Origin: a bacterium
GTDB lineage: Bacteria; UBP15; UBA6099; JAJRTR01
Direction of reading: 5' to 3'
Length of the DNA stretch: 28,689 nt
NCBI GenBank assembly: GCA_024278215.1
Contig: JAJRTR010000025.1
Location: forward strand, 1 to 28,689
The translations under genes and the position numbers were made by a program. The notes below the pieces were generated by a model that was not told the origin of the DNA, ran no database searches, and was given only the letters and a program-made list of their open reading frames with translations. Below are positions 6,929 through 15,708 of this stretch, piece after piece (within the stretch, counting starts at the first letter, position 1; each line of letters opens with the position of its first letter).

Positions 6929-8023
6929 ATGAACAAGCCGAAAAACGACAAAAGCGCGTCGAGCAATTTCTCCGGTTGTATTGTTCTTTTGATATTTTCT
7001 TTTATTGGTTTTCTTTTTCTGGCTAACATAGTTTTTGTGATAAAGTTTCGAACGGACGGACAGACGGAGCGAGCGATAAGACTCCGCGAATTTCCGGCGA
7101 ATATTGATATATCAGGGCGCCGGCCCGGCACTGACCGGCTTTTTCGGCTAAGAACAACAGCGGATCATTTCATCTACCCGGCGGGGATACACGCGCAACC
7201 CGACAAAAAAATATTTTTCCTCGGCGGCTCGACTACCGAGTGTTTTTATGTCGATGAGAAAAAACGTTTCCCATATCTTGCCATCGAGTTGCTCGAAGAA
7301 AGAACGGGCAAGAAGATAAATTCCTACAATGCCGCCGTCAGTTCCAGCAATTCTCTGCATTCAATAAATATTCTGTTCAATAAAGTGATGCCCTATGAAC
7401 CCGACGTCAGTGTCATGATGCACAATATCAACGATCTGATAATACTGATGTATACAGGCACGTACTGGAACGATCATTTCAACCGTTCGGCGCTGATAGT
7501 AATGAACAATGATAATGCGGACAGCATCTTCAAACTGATTTTTCCCGGACTCGCGGAACTGGCGACAAGGATCAGGCAGAAGATGGGAAAAGCCGAGAAA
7601 AAAGATGAGTGGGCGAAATATAGAAACAGGAAAGTAATAATTGACGAGGATTATTTCACCACTCAGTTTTCAGCCAATATCGATACCTATATAGGAATGT
7701 GCCGCGCGAGGGGAATCGTTCCAGTGCTTATGACACAGCCTAACAGATTTAAAAAAGACATGGAAGATGAAAACTTTGAGATTGTGAAAACTCTGGACAG
7801 GGACTTTGGAATTAAATATGAAGAATTTCTGGCGTTGTATTACAGGTTTAACGATATTATCAGAAATAAAAGCCGGGAGAAAGATGTCATTGTCATAGAC
7901 CTTGCAAACAGAGTGCCGCAGAGTGATGAGTATATGTATGACTGGGTTCATCTTAATAACAAGGGAAGCGTTCTTGTATCCGACATAATAGCATCCGACC
8001 TGGCCGGGAAACTCCAGTGGTAG
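6929..8023 (+). CDS. Membrane-anchored SGNH/GDSL-type hydrolase
   Basis: A 364-aa protein with one N-terminal membrane helix (about residues 17-40) and an SGNH-type domain beyond it, so it probably faces the periplasm. The nucleophile block reads FLGGSTTE (Ser101), oxyanion-type Asn residues occur in HNIND (about 165-169), and the catalytic DxxH is DWVHLN (Asp338, His341). SGNH proteins beside glycan genes usually add or remove acyl groups such as O-acetyl on sugars; that role here is inferred from the neighbours. GGAG precedes the ATG by 4 nt. It is the first gene of the plus block, 171 nt before the flippase. Confidence 0.8.
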   Translation: MNKPKNDKSASSNFSGCIVLLIFSFIGFLFLANIVFVIKFRTDGQTERAIRLREFPANIDISGRRPGTDRLFRLRTTADHFIYPAGIHAQPDKKIFFLGGSTTECFYVDEKKRFPYLAIELLEERTGKKINSYNAAVSSSNSLHSINILFNKVMPYEPDVSVMMHNINDLIILMYTGTYWNDHFNRSALIVMNNDNADSIFKLIFPGLAELATRIRQKMGKAEKKDEWAKYRNRKVIIDEDYFTTQFSANIDTYIGMCRARGIVPVLMTQPNRFKKDMEDENFEIVKTLDRDFGIKYEEFLALYYRFNDIIRNKSREKDVIVIDLANRVPQSDEYMYDWVHLNNKGSVLVSDIIASDLAGKLQW

Positions 8024-8120
8024 TATTGCCGTCGGATGTCGGGGACCGTCTGCATGTAGCGACACATTCACAACTCGTTGCGCCATTCATGTTTTCCGGT
8101 GTCTTCACATAATCCTGATA

Positions 8121-8147
8121 TTAACCCGCATATTTCACCAATGCGGG
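8121..8147 (+). repeat. Conserved hairpin repeat, copy A
   Basis: Starts TTAACCCGCAT and forms a perfect 7-bp stem (CCCGCAT / ATGCGGG) with loop ATTTCACCA. The same stem and loop recur at 9589-9615 and 22724-22750. It lies 47 nt before the flippase start. Confidence 0.8.
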
Positions 8148-8163
8148 CAAAATGTCATAACAA

Positions 8164-8176
8164 TGTATAGTATACA
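8164..8176. promoter_or_regulatory. Operator-like perfect palindrome
   Basis: TGTATA-G-TATACA is a perfect 13-bp palindrome 18 nt ahead of the flippase start. It could be a repressor site or part of a -10 region; no partner copy was seen in the window. Confidence 0.3.
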
Positions 8177-8194
8177 CACGGTAAAAATCCGGAA

Positions 8195-9496
8195 ATGTTT
8201 GAAGACAACACTATCGTCATGATGCAAATACTGAATTCCACATATCAATGGCTCAACGAGAAAGGGTTCTTCCACCTTCTTTTTGTAAATTTTCTTGCCA
8301 ATATACTTGGATTCATATCATCGCTGACAGTGGCAAAACTTCTTAGTCCGACCGAGTTGGGGCAGACCCGGATTTTCCAGACTTACCTGAATCTGCTCCT
8401 GCTCATCTGCGGTTTCGGACTCAACACCTCGGTTCTTAAATTCTGCGCGGAGCGGCTTTCGGAAGAAAAACGCAATTACATTCTCAAGTACGCGACCGGT
8501 CGCAGTCTTATCGTCACCGCTGTTGTCTTTGTTGTAGCGTTTATACTCACAAAACTCGGCATCATCGTTTCCTCCGGCAAATTTTCAACATGGTTCATCA
8601 TACTGATGTTGTCGATGCCGTTTTCTATCGTTACACAAATGTTGCTTACTTATAAGCAGGCTTTGAAGGAAATGAAAACGCTGGCGAAGTTGCAGTTGAT
8701 CATAAGAGGCGAGAGCTTCGTCCTGGTGATCCTGTTGACCTGGAAATGGGGTTTCAAAGGATTTGTAATCTCCCTGGTTGTTGCAAATGTTGCAGGGCTT
8801 ATCCCGGCTCTTATCGATACAACAACAAAACCGTTTTACACGTTGGCCGAAAAACTTCCCTCGAACTTCTGGAGTGTCTCTATATACAGCATGATGGCAA
8901 ACGGTGTGAATATGCTCGGCCATTATGTGGATGTCATCATGCTCGACCATTTCAATCCCGACAGGGAGTCGATCGGCTACTACTCGCTCGCTCTGATTTT
9001 CCTCAACGCCTGCATTCAGGTCAATGGCACTGTTCAGTCGATTATAACACCGTATATCAGTGAAAAATCAGATGATAAAGTATGGGTACATAAACAGATC
9101 GTGATGAATCAGTTGCGAATGAGCGCGCTCAGCATATTCATAGCGGCAGGCACATATCTGGCCGCCTCTGTGTGCATCCACTATTTGTTCGGCCCCGAAT
9201 ACCGGATTGCACTGACATTTCTGGCGGTGCTGCTGATAAAATATATCATAATGTCTTCATATTCCGTCATCGGAGCTGCCTTCGTGGGCCTTGGACTTAT
9301 GTCATATAATTTCCTTGTCGTCTCCATCTCGACACCGGTCGGATTCGTTCTCTCATACCTGATGCTGAAAAAATGGGGAGTCGTCGGAGTCGCCTGGGCG
9401 CAGGTTTTCTCTTCGTCCCTGATACTGATCCTTCTTCTTGTACTGTATCCGTTCGCAATGAGAAAAACTTTCGCTGATCGCGAGAACATCGACTGA
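8195..9496 (+). CDS. Wzx-like polysaccharide flippase (MOP superfamily)
   Basis: A 433-aa polytopic inner-membrane protein with about 12-14 hydrophobic helices. The N-terminal segment FVNFLANILGFISSLTVAKL followed by LSPTELGQTRIFQTY is typical of the polysaccharide transporter (Wzx/RfbX/MATE-like) family, which moves lipid-linked glycan units to the periplasmic face. The listed ATG has GGA directly before it, which is close; ATGs at codons 9 and 10 (8219, 8222) are alternatives without better ribosome sites. It sits between the SGNH hydrolase and a GT-C glycosyltransferase, which supports a surface-glycan export role. Confidence 0.85.
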   Translation: MFEDNTIVMMQILNSTYQWLNEKGFFHLLFVNFLANILGFISSLTVAKLLSPTELGQTRIFQTYLNLLLLICGFGLNTSVLKFCAERLSEEKRNYILKYATGRSLIVTAVVFVVAFILTKLGIIVSSGKFSTWFIILMLSMPFSIVTQMLLTYKQALKEMKTLAKLQLIIRGESFVLVILLTWKWGFKGFVISLVVANVAGLIPALIDTTTKPFYTLAEKLPSNFWSVSIYSMMANGVNMLGHYVDVIMLDHFNPDRESIGYYSLALIFLNACIQVNGTVQSIITPYISEKSDDKVWVHKQIVMNQLRMSALSIFIAAGTYLAASVCIHYLFGPEYRIALTFLAVLLIKYIIMSSYSVIGAAFVGLGLMSYNFLVVSISTPVGFVLSYLMLKKWGVVGVAWAQVFSSSLILILLLVLYPFAMRKTFADRENID

Positions 9497-9588
9497 GCTT
9501 GCGATTATCCTTGTTTTTGATCTTTCCGGTCGAGCACATTTACCCGGATTTATTATTTCAGTTGCATGTGTTATATTTGAAATAATAA

Positions 9589-9615
9589 CTAACCGCATAT
9601 TTCACCAATGCGCGG
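9589..9615 (+). repeat. Conserved hairpin repeat, copy B
   Basis: Same loop ATTTCACCA and nearly the same stem (CCGCAT / ATGCGCGG) as copy A. It is 33 nt upstream of the GT-C gene. One base is missing in the 5' arm and one is added in the 3' arm compared with copy A. Confidence 0.75.
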
Positions 9616-9648
9616 AAAAACTCTTCGAGATGTGCGCATGGGCAGGTA

Positions 9649-11412
9649 ATGAATAAAAAGAAACTCGCAACAATACCGACAATACTGTTCGTTGTAATTC
9701 TGGCGGCGGCAGTGTTTCTAAGGTTTGTCAACATTACAACAATCGGTTTCAGCGGCGCAGATACATTCATGTACTACAGAGTGGCCACTTCATGGAGCGA
9801 GGGTGACTATTCAGTGCTCGGCGACGAGCATCTGATCGACGAACAATTAGACCTGTTTCGCCCTGTCCCATTCTATATCTATTCACAGCTTATACGGCAT
9901 TTCGGACAGTACGATTACTCTATTATGTTGTTTAATTCAGTCGTTGATATTTTTAATATCATTCTTCTTTTCATGTTGGGGACGAGGCTAAAGAACGCAT
10001 GGCTGGGACTGCTGTCGGCAATGACATACGCGTTTATCCCGGCAGCTATCGAACATTCGCGGATGGCACTTTTTCATATTATGACTGAGTTTTTCGTACT
10101 GATAATGGTTGTTTGTCTTTTGAATCTCATCGGATGCAAAACAAAAAAGTCTTTTTATTTCAACTGTGTGTCGGCAGGATTGTTCGCGGCACTTGGTATA
10201 TGTACACATCCTGCAGTAGGGTTTCTGCTGCCGGGGGCAATCGCCGTCATCGGAATCGCCGCCCTTGGGCAACAAGGGGTTCAAGACAGAATAAGGCGCT
10301 TTTTCTACGGCTCGCTTCAGTTTGTAGCGGCATCGTTGTCTCTACTGTTCGCCGGTTGCTTTTTCTGGGGTTTTCAGAGAATCTTCGATGCTTTCTTCAA
10401 AGGCGGCATGAGGGGTGTATCGCAGAATTCGCGCAGCTTAATGGATATGGGCATTCAGCTTGTAAAACTGATACATGTCAACATCTATTTCTTTTTCAGT
10501 TTGAAAATTTTCGATCTGATTTTCTTCTTCGCGTGTATCTCCTGCGTCATCCTTTTTACCAGGTCGAATATTTTAAAAAGGAATAAAGGAACTGCCGGGA
10601 CTATACCTTTCGTCCTGATGATTCTGATGTTCTCCTATTTTATTTTCACTACTCTTTTCACTACCGAGATAATCACGAGATACTTCATCCCCCTGCTTCC
10701 CCTTTTCATTCTATTCATCTATCTCACGATATATGAAACTTATGAAGAGATCGTTTTATTTGCAACAGCAAGATATGGCCGGGAGCGAAGCATTATCGTG
10801 TTCATGCGAAAATCGCCGATACACCTGATTGTCATCTTTCTGCTTTTCTCGCTCTTTTTTACCAGCAATTACTCTGTCGCCCGAACTATGGCTTATGTCA
10901 GAGGTCAAAGACCGCATCTCTATCTTGATTTCTGGAACGTCTACGGCAGGACCCCGTCCGTGTACAGGGAGGTCTACAACACAATCGGAGGCAGGGTGAC
11001 CGATAAAGAAAGACTGCTCGTCCTGCCTTTTCTTTTCAGGCACGAAGGTGGTTTCAGCATAAAGCCTTATTTCGGCGATAACGTATCTTATATCAGGAAT
11101 CTTTACCTGAACCTCGAATTCGGCTGCGACGACAACTGGGAGGACTATATCAAACGGAACAGGATACGATACATATTCTTTGGAACTGCCGGAGAAATGT
11201 TCGCGCCGAATGCGGAGTTTTTTCTACGTTATTCACCCGGGCAGGACATTCCCGCATGTTATGGAATACCTTCCGGAAATTTCAATCCATCGGATGAGTT
11301 GGCATTTATTATAGATAAAGTGAAACAGGCCGGCGGAAAAGCCATCTACCGACTGGATACCGGGATAATTTTCGACCTGGGACAGCAGGGTGCTTCGAAC
11401 AAAATAAACTGA
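9649..11412 (+). CDS. GT-C-type membrane glycosyltransferase (GT39/ArnT-like)
   Basis: A 587-aa protein with roughly ten to eleven membrane helices in the first 410 residues and a soluble C-terminal domain. An acidic residue follows the first helix (GADTFMYY, Asp38), the place of the catalytic Asp in GT-C enzymes using polyprenyl-phosphate sugars, and the loop after helix 1 is long as in PMT/ArnT proteins. It likely transfers a sugar from a lipid-phosphate donor on the periplasmic face; donor and acceptor are unknown. An oligosaccharide polymerase is a less likely alternative. It is last in its block and converges on the minus operon, 29 nt from its end. Confidence 0.72.
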   Translation: MNKKKLATIPTILFVVILAAAVFLRFVNITTIGFSGADTFMYYRVATSWSEGDYSVLGDEHLIDEQLDLFRPVPFYIYSQLIRHFGQYDYSIMLFNSVVDIFNIILLFMLGTRLKNAWLGLLSAMTYAFIPAAIEHSRMALFHIMTEFFVLIMVVCLLNLIGCKTKKSFYFNCVSAGLFAALGICTHPAVGFLLPGAIAVIGIAALGQQGVQDRIRRFFYGSLQFVAASLSLLFAGCFFWGFQRIFDAFFKGGMRGVSQNSRSLMDMGIQLVKLIHVNIYFFFSLKIFDLIFFFACISCVILFTRSNILKRNKGTAGTIPFVLMILMFSYFIFTTLFTTEIITRYFIPLLPLFILFIYLTIYETYEEIVLFATARYGRERSIIVFMRKSPIHLIVIFLLFSLFFTSNYSVARTMAYVRGQRPHLYLDFWNVYGRTPSVYREVYNTIGGRVTDKERLLVLPFLFRHEGGFSIKPYFGDNVSYIRNLYLNLEFGCDDNWEDYIKRNRIRYIFFGTAGEMFAPNAEFFLRYSPGQDIPACYGIPSGNFNPSDELAFIIDKVKQAGGKAIYRLDTGIIFDLGQQGASNKIN

Positions 11413-11441
11413 TTTTTTCTCACAGCGCCGACCGGCTGTTA

Positions 11442-12515
11442 TCACATCCCTTTCCGGTCAACCTTGTTGTAGCCTATGAGAAAAAGAATTTTTGCAATTG
11501 TAAGCATATCGAAGACAGTCTGCGCGCAATTGCCCGCAATACCACGTTTCCTTGCCGGTGCATAGTCACAATGAGAGCAGACCGGATGCTCCTTTTTCCC
11601 TTTTTTAACACTCTCCCTGAATTCCTGCGCGGCAGGCGAGTTCCACACTTCCTCGACAGTCTGAGTGTTCAGGTCTCCATAAAGCACGTCTCTCTGGAGA
11701 TCATGGCCGCATGGTGGAACCAGGCCGTCGGACTTGATATTCAGCCAGTACCAAGGCCGGTCACACAGAATATTCGGAAATTTCAAGTCGTCCACATCTT
11801 TGACATCCCATTTTATCATCGGTTTAACTATTACATTGACATCATATTGCGACCAGTAATTTCTGAAGGCGTTTACTTCGTGTTTGTTTTCCGCCATTTC
11901 GATCATTTGGACCGTGACAAAAAGACCGGAATTCATTTTTTTCTTCATGTTGATGAAATTTATAATGTTGGCCCTGGTTTTTTCGAAATCCGCGCCCACC
12001 CGGATCGATTCATAAGTCTCCGCGGTAGCACCGTCGAAGGATATAACGAGGCCATTGAGCCGGGACCGCAGGAGATTCTCTGCCGCTTCTTCATCGAGCA
12101 ATGTGCCGTTTGTCGAAATCCATGCTCCGATTCCCGCTTCGCCGGTCATGTCGATCATTTCAAATATTCTTTTATTTAATAGAGGCTCTCCTCCGGAATG
12201 CAGTATGGCCAGCTCCATTTTTCCCGCGCATTGATCGATTATCTTCGTGAAAAGATCGAAATCCATGTGCTGATGCTTTTTGCCAGAACCCTGGACCGCC
12301 CTGCTGCACATTACACATTTCAGGTTGCAGATACTGGTTGTTTCAATCGCGGATAGTGTCGGGAAACCCGTCACCTCGGCTTTCTTACGAAGGTAACTGT
12401 TCATTATTCTTACGCGGTTTATAAAATGTGAAGGAGAGAAGGTATTCCTTCCAATGTTCCGCGTAATTTTTATGTATTTCCCAAATGTGCCGTTGCTCAA
12501 AAAACACCCACCCAT
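11442..12515 (-). CDS. Radical SAM/SPASM-type protein, second of a tandem pair
   Basis: A 357-aa protein. The cluster motif is CNLKCVMC (Cys63, Cys67, Cys70), the SAM-binding GGEP is in LHSGGEPLL (about 105-113), and a Cys-rich C-terminus (PPCGHD, CSHCDY, GNCAQ) fits a SPASM/twitch domain carrying an extra Fe-S cluster. Such enzymes often modify peptides, but related ones occur in glycan loci with unknown substrate. It is separated by 1 nt from the paralogue upstream and is the last gene of the ten-gene operon. A shorter start at residue 38 is possible, but the longer N-terminus resembles related proteins. Confidence 0.85.
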   Translation of the reverse strand: MGGCFLSNGTFGKYIKITRNIGRNTFSPSHFINRVRIMNSYLRKKAEVTGFPTLSAIETTSICNLKCVMCSRAVQGSGKKHQHMDFDLFTKIIDQCAGKMELAILHSGGEPLLNKRIFEMIDMTGEAGIGAWISTNGTLLDEEAAENLLRSRLNGLVISFDGATAETYESIRVGADFEKTRANIINFINMKKKMNSGLFVTVQMIEMAENKHEVNAFRNYWSQYDVNVIVKPMIKWDVKDVDDLKFPNILCDRPWYWLNIKSDGLVPPCGHDLQRDVLYGDLNTQTVEEVWNSPAAQEFRESVKKGKKEHPVCSHCDYAPARKRGIAGNCAQTVFDMLTIAKILFLIGYNKVDRKGM

Positions 12516-12516
12516 A

Positions 12517-13575
12517 TCAATGTTTAATTAGAATATGCCGGATCAGGTTGCCGGAGTAAACACAACTGGGGATAACTTCGCATTCTTTCCAGCACATATT
12601 GCATTTTTTGACAATATTTCTGAATCTCGCGGCTTTCTCGCCGAACCACAGGCTGCTGAAGTCCTGTTCGGCGATGTTGCCGAGTACTTCCGGTCGGATC
12701 ATGCACATGATTATATCGCCGTTGGGCTCCATACGGAAATAGCTCCACAAAGCCATACAATCATGACGAAAAGAATCCGCGCCGTTTTCCATTCTGGCGT
12801 TGAGGCCGGTCATGTAGTAGTCGTTCAGCATTCTATAAAGCAGGCCCTGCTTCCTGTTGTTGCTCCTTACAAGATCAAGAATCTTTTTTCTATGTTCATT
12901 GTCGGTTTCGGTGCCGCTTTCAATACCGGTCGACTTGAGAGAAAGCGGATCGTCATAGAACTGGTTGGCGTCGGCGATGAAATATGCCAGCCTGTCAAAG
13001 TTCACATCCGAAAGCGACTTCTCGAAGTGATCGATATTTTTATAATTGAAATGTGAAATCGTGCAATTGACAGTCAGCAAAACATTTTTAAAGTCTTTTT
13101 TGATCATTCTGAGAGTTTCATGAGCATGTTCGAAGGCGCCTTTTACGCCCCGGACTTCATCATGTACGTCCGGAGGGCCGTCAATGGAGACAGAGATACT
13201 CAATTTTCTTCCGGCTGTTGTCTTAATAAAATCCTGTATCCGGTCGATATAGAAGCCATTAGTCGTTATGTGAAAAGTCGCGGGATTGTTTTTCTCAAGA
13301 AGGTAGCTGAAAAGCTCGGTGGCGTCTTTACGTATGAAAGGTTCTCCGCCGGAGATTTTGACAACATCAAGTCTTTTCAGTCCGGTATCAAACATTTTTC
13401 TATAAGCGTCTACCGATAGATCGTCCCTGCCGTCCTGTTTCTCGACACCGCACATGGCACATCTCATGTTGCAGCGTTTTGTCACGAGGAAAACAGCATG
13501 ATTAGGTAGAAACGCTTTTGAAAACTTCCTGCCTGCTATGTGTTTAGCTATGTGCGCCGCCTGATGTAATTTCAT
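12517..13575 (-). CDS. Radical SAM/SPASM-type protein, first of a tandem pair
   Basis: A 352-aa protein with cluster motif CNMRCAMC (Cys35, Cys39, Cys42), GGEP in VKISGGEPFI (about 73-82), a TIM-barrel middle, and a C-terminal cysteine set (MCMIRPEVLGN, KCNMCWKEC, PSCVYSG) of SPASM type. It overlaps the upstream UPF0104-type gene by 32 nt, so it is translationally linked to the glycan operon. It shares architecture but modest sequence similarity with the following radical SAM gene; a duplicated pair acting in sequence or as a complex is possible. The substrate is unknown. Confidence 0.85.
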   Translation of the reverse strand: MKLHQAAHIAKHIAGRKFSKAFLPNHAVFLVTKRCNMRCAMCGVEKQDGRDDLSVDAYRKMFDTGLKRLDVVKISGGEPFIRKDATELFSYLLEKNNPATFHITTNGFYIDRIQDFIKTTAGRKLSISVSIDGPPDVHDEVRGVKGAFEHAHETLRMIKKDFKNVLLTVNCTISHFNYKNIDHFEKSLSDVNFDRLAYFIADANQFYDDPLSLKSTGIESGTETDNEHRKKILDLVRSNNRKQGLLYRMLNDYYMTGLNARMENGADSFRHDCMALWSYFRMEPNGDIIMCMIRPEVLGNIAEQDFSSLWFGEKAARFRNIVKKCNMCWKECEVIPSCVYSGNLIRHILIKH

Positions 13576-14530
13576 ATTCTTTCACTTCTCTAAATATTCT
13601 TGGGAAACATATCCATGCCAGCGCCTGGCCGAGCAATATCAGCAACAGCATGTCTGCAAGTATCAGGAATGAATATGCCATTGCATCCACTGCGCTGAGC
13701 CCCTTGAGCCCCAGCATATAGACAAGAACGGCCTCTCTCGATCCTATGTTCAGAAATGTCACGGGGAGCAGCCTGACCATCATCACCAGAGATATTGCAA
13801 GCGTTACGAACACGAACGACAGTCCCTGGTTCAGGGCACCTGATAAAAGGTAAAATTTTGCATAAGTTACAACGACGGCGACGATGGACAATCCGGCGAC
13901 TTTCCATACTCGAAAGAACAAAAGACTACCGAAGGTTCTCCCGTCCGCATGCTCCTGATCACCGGAAAACAATTTCTTGAACTTTTCCGGCGATACCTTT
14001 TTTATAATATTCTTTGCAATAGTATATGCAGGCTTCCATGCCGTCACAAGAATCGCGGCCGCGATAAAAAAAACTATCAACGGCAGTGCCCTGACCTGGA
14101 TATTTCCGTGCTGTACACATATAAAGAAATACAGGGAAGCCGCACCGAATATCATGAGCAGAAAAAAATCCCAGAGCCTGTCCGCAACTGCCGTCTTCAG
14201 TGCGGACATGAAATTGTATCCCTGCTGGTGGAGATAATAAGGCCTGACAGCCTCACCAATTCTGCCGGGGGTCATGCTGCCGTATGAGTTTCCGACAAGC
14301 ATAAGTGCGCAAGCATGGAAAAAAGAAATCCGTATATTATAGAATTCCAGAAAGACCATCCAGCGAACAACTCTTACGGACATGGCTGCCAGCCCGATGA
14401 GAAAGGCACAGGCGAATTTCACCGGGTCGGCCTTCAACATCACTGCGAATATCGCAGCAGGATCAATCCTTGCACATAACCATATAAAAAGAATCAGGCC
14501 TGACAGTCGGATAAGGGATTTGTATTTCAT
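13544..14530 (-). CDS. UPF0104/LPG-synthase-TM family membrane protein
   Basis: A 328-aa integral membrane protein with about eight helices. The segment GNSYGSMTPGRIGEAVRPYYL and a second conserved stretch LLPVTFLNIGSREAVLVYM match the lysylphosphatidylglycerol synthase transmembrane (UPF0104, AglD-like) family. In glycan operons such proteins are candidate lipid-linked sugar transporters or partners of GT2 enzymes; the function is not settled. It overlaps the DUF2304 gene by 4 nt (ATGA) and the radical SAM gene by 32 nt. Confidence 0.8.
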   Translation of the reverse strand: MKYKSLIRLSGLILFIWLCARIDPAAIFAVMLKADPVKFACAFLIGLAAMSVRVVRWMVFLEFYNIRISFFHACALMLVGNSYGSMTPGRIGEAVRPYYLHQQGYNFMSALKTAVADRLWDFFLLMIFGAASLYFFICVQHGNIQVRALPLIVFFIAAAILVTAWKPAYTIAKNIIKKVSPEKFKKLFSGDQEHADGRTFGSLLFFRVWKVAGLSIVAVVVTYAKFYLLSGALNQGLSFVFVTLAISLVMMVRLLPVTFLNIGSREAVLVYMLGLKGLSAVDAMAYSFLILADMLLLILLGQALAWICFPRIFREVKEYEITSGGAHS

Positions 14531-14937
14531 TTTCTTGAAAATCCGGTTTCCGGGTCATCTCCCGCGGCCTTGCGCTTTCCGCTCTCTCGAGTTTCAAAAC
14601 GGTTTACCCTGTAATTCAAAATGCCTGCTTCCTGTGATAGTTTCCTGATTTTCTGCTCCAGTTTTATTATTCTTTCAAACTGATAATGTGCGATGATAAG
14701 CAGGGAGAAAATGGGAATAGCGAAAACAAGATTCATCCGCTTTTTTATCATAACCAGATTCTGAATCAATGTGAGTAGAGACGGAAAAAGGCTGAACAGA
14801 ATCACACCGCCCCAGACGGCACTCCATAAAAGTGTTGTCGAGACCCCGGTTTTGCCTTTCCTGAAGGTTGCCCACCCTTTTATGAGAAATAAAAAAGCGA
14901 GCATCGCTATAATGAATGTTATTCCCTTGCCAGCCAT
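14527..14937 (-). CDS. DUF2304-type small membrane protein
   Basis: A 136-aa protein with three hydrophobic helices (about 7-20, 37-58 and 69-88) and a charged, coiled-coil-prone tail (QFERIIKLEQKIRKLSQE). This layout and its position beside a GT2 are characteristic of DUF2304 proteins, which are thought to be membrane partners of dolichol- or undecaprenyl-phosphate glycosyltransferases. It lies 54 nt after the GT2 and overlaps the next gene by 4 nt. Confidence 0.75.
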   Translation of the reverse strand: MAGKGITFIIAMLAFLFLIKGWATFRKGKTGVSTTLLWSAVWGGVILFSLFPSLLTLIQNLVMIKKRMNLVFAIPIFSLLIIAHYQFERIIKLEQKIRKLSQEAGILNYRVNRFETRESGKRKAAGDDPETGFSRK

Positions 14938-14991
14938 ATTATTTGTTCTCTGGATCCAATTGCAAATTCTGATTCTTCTGCAATTAGTTCT

Positions 14992-15708
14992 CTATTTCTT
15001 TCGCGCGATATCCACACTCGATCTCAGGATGGCTGTCACGACGCCGACGCCATACCTGAACATGCCTTTATATGACACTCCGTGTTTTCTTTTTCGGAGA
15101 TTTATCGGGACTTCTCCCACTTTAATGCCTACCCTTGAAAACCTGATCCACATTTCTGAAGCCATATACTCGGGTTCGATTATCTCGTTGAGAACAGGGA
15201 TCACCTTTTCACGCAGGCTGTCTCCTCTGAATGCCCTGAATCCGCACATGGAATCTGTGAGATTGTAGCCTGTAAGCCTGTTGAGCAGAGCTGTTAACGG
15301 ACCGAGAAAAATCCGTCTCATCAGTGGCGCTTCCTTATAATTTGTGCCGAGTATTCTGGACCCGATCACGGTATCACTGCCGGTTTCTTTTAATGCTTTT
15401 ATAAAAAGAGGTATCTCCGCCGGATCGTGCTGTCCGTCGCCGTCCATTTTTACAAGGTATTCGTGACCTTCCATTGCAACAGTCCTGTAGCCTGCGATCA
15501 CAGCGGCCCCCTGTCCCAGGTTGACGGGAAGCGGTATCACCCTTGCTCCATTGTCGCGGGCTATTTCCGCGGTCCCGTCGCCGGAGCCGTCATCGACTAC
15601 ATAAACAGTACAACCATCGGGGATATCGCTCAGCACATGGCTGATATTCTTCGCTTCGTTGTATGCGACAATCAGTACAGCGACATCGTCTTTCAATTCG
15701 GTCGTCAC
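14992..15708 (-). CDS. GT2 glycosyltransferase, polyprenyl-phosphate sugar synthase type
   Basis: A 238-aa GT-A-fold enzyme without membrane helices. It shows VAYNEAKNI near the start, VDDGSGDGT (about 38-46) and the metal-binding DGDGQHD (89-95), and overall resembles dolichyl-phosphate mannose/glucose synthases. It likely makes the lipid-phosphate sugar used by the GT-C enzyme in this locus, with DUF2304 as membrane anchor; that link is inference. It overlaps the sulfotransferase gene by 4 nt. Confidence 0.88.
   Translation of the reverse strand: MTTELKDDVAVLIVAYNEAKNISHVLSDIPDGCTVYVVDDGSGDGTAEIARDNGARVIPLPVNLGQGAAVIAGYRTVAMEGHEYLVKMDGDGQHDPAEIPLFIKALKETGSDTVIGSRILGTNYKEAPLMRRIFLGPLTALLNRLTGYNLTDSMCGFRAFRGDSLREKVIPVLNEIIEPEYMASEMWIRFSRVGIKVGEVPINLRKRKHGVSYKGMFRYGVGVVTAILRSSVDIARKK

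Noticed and set aside
11413-11441. Bidirectional terminator between the convergent blocks
   Set aside because: Only a weak five-pair stem (ACAGC/GCTGT) without a T run in the right place is visible.
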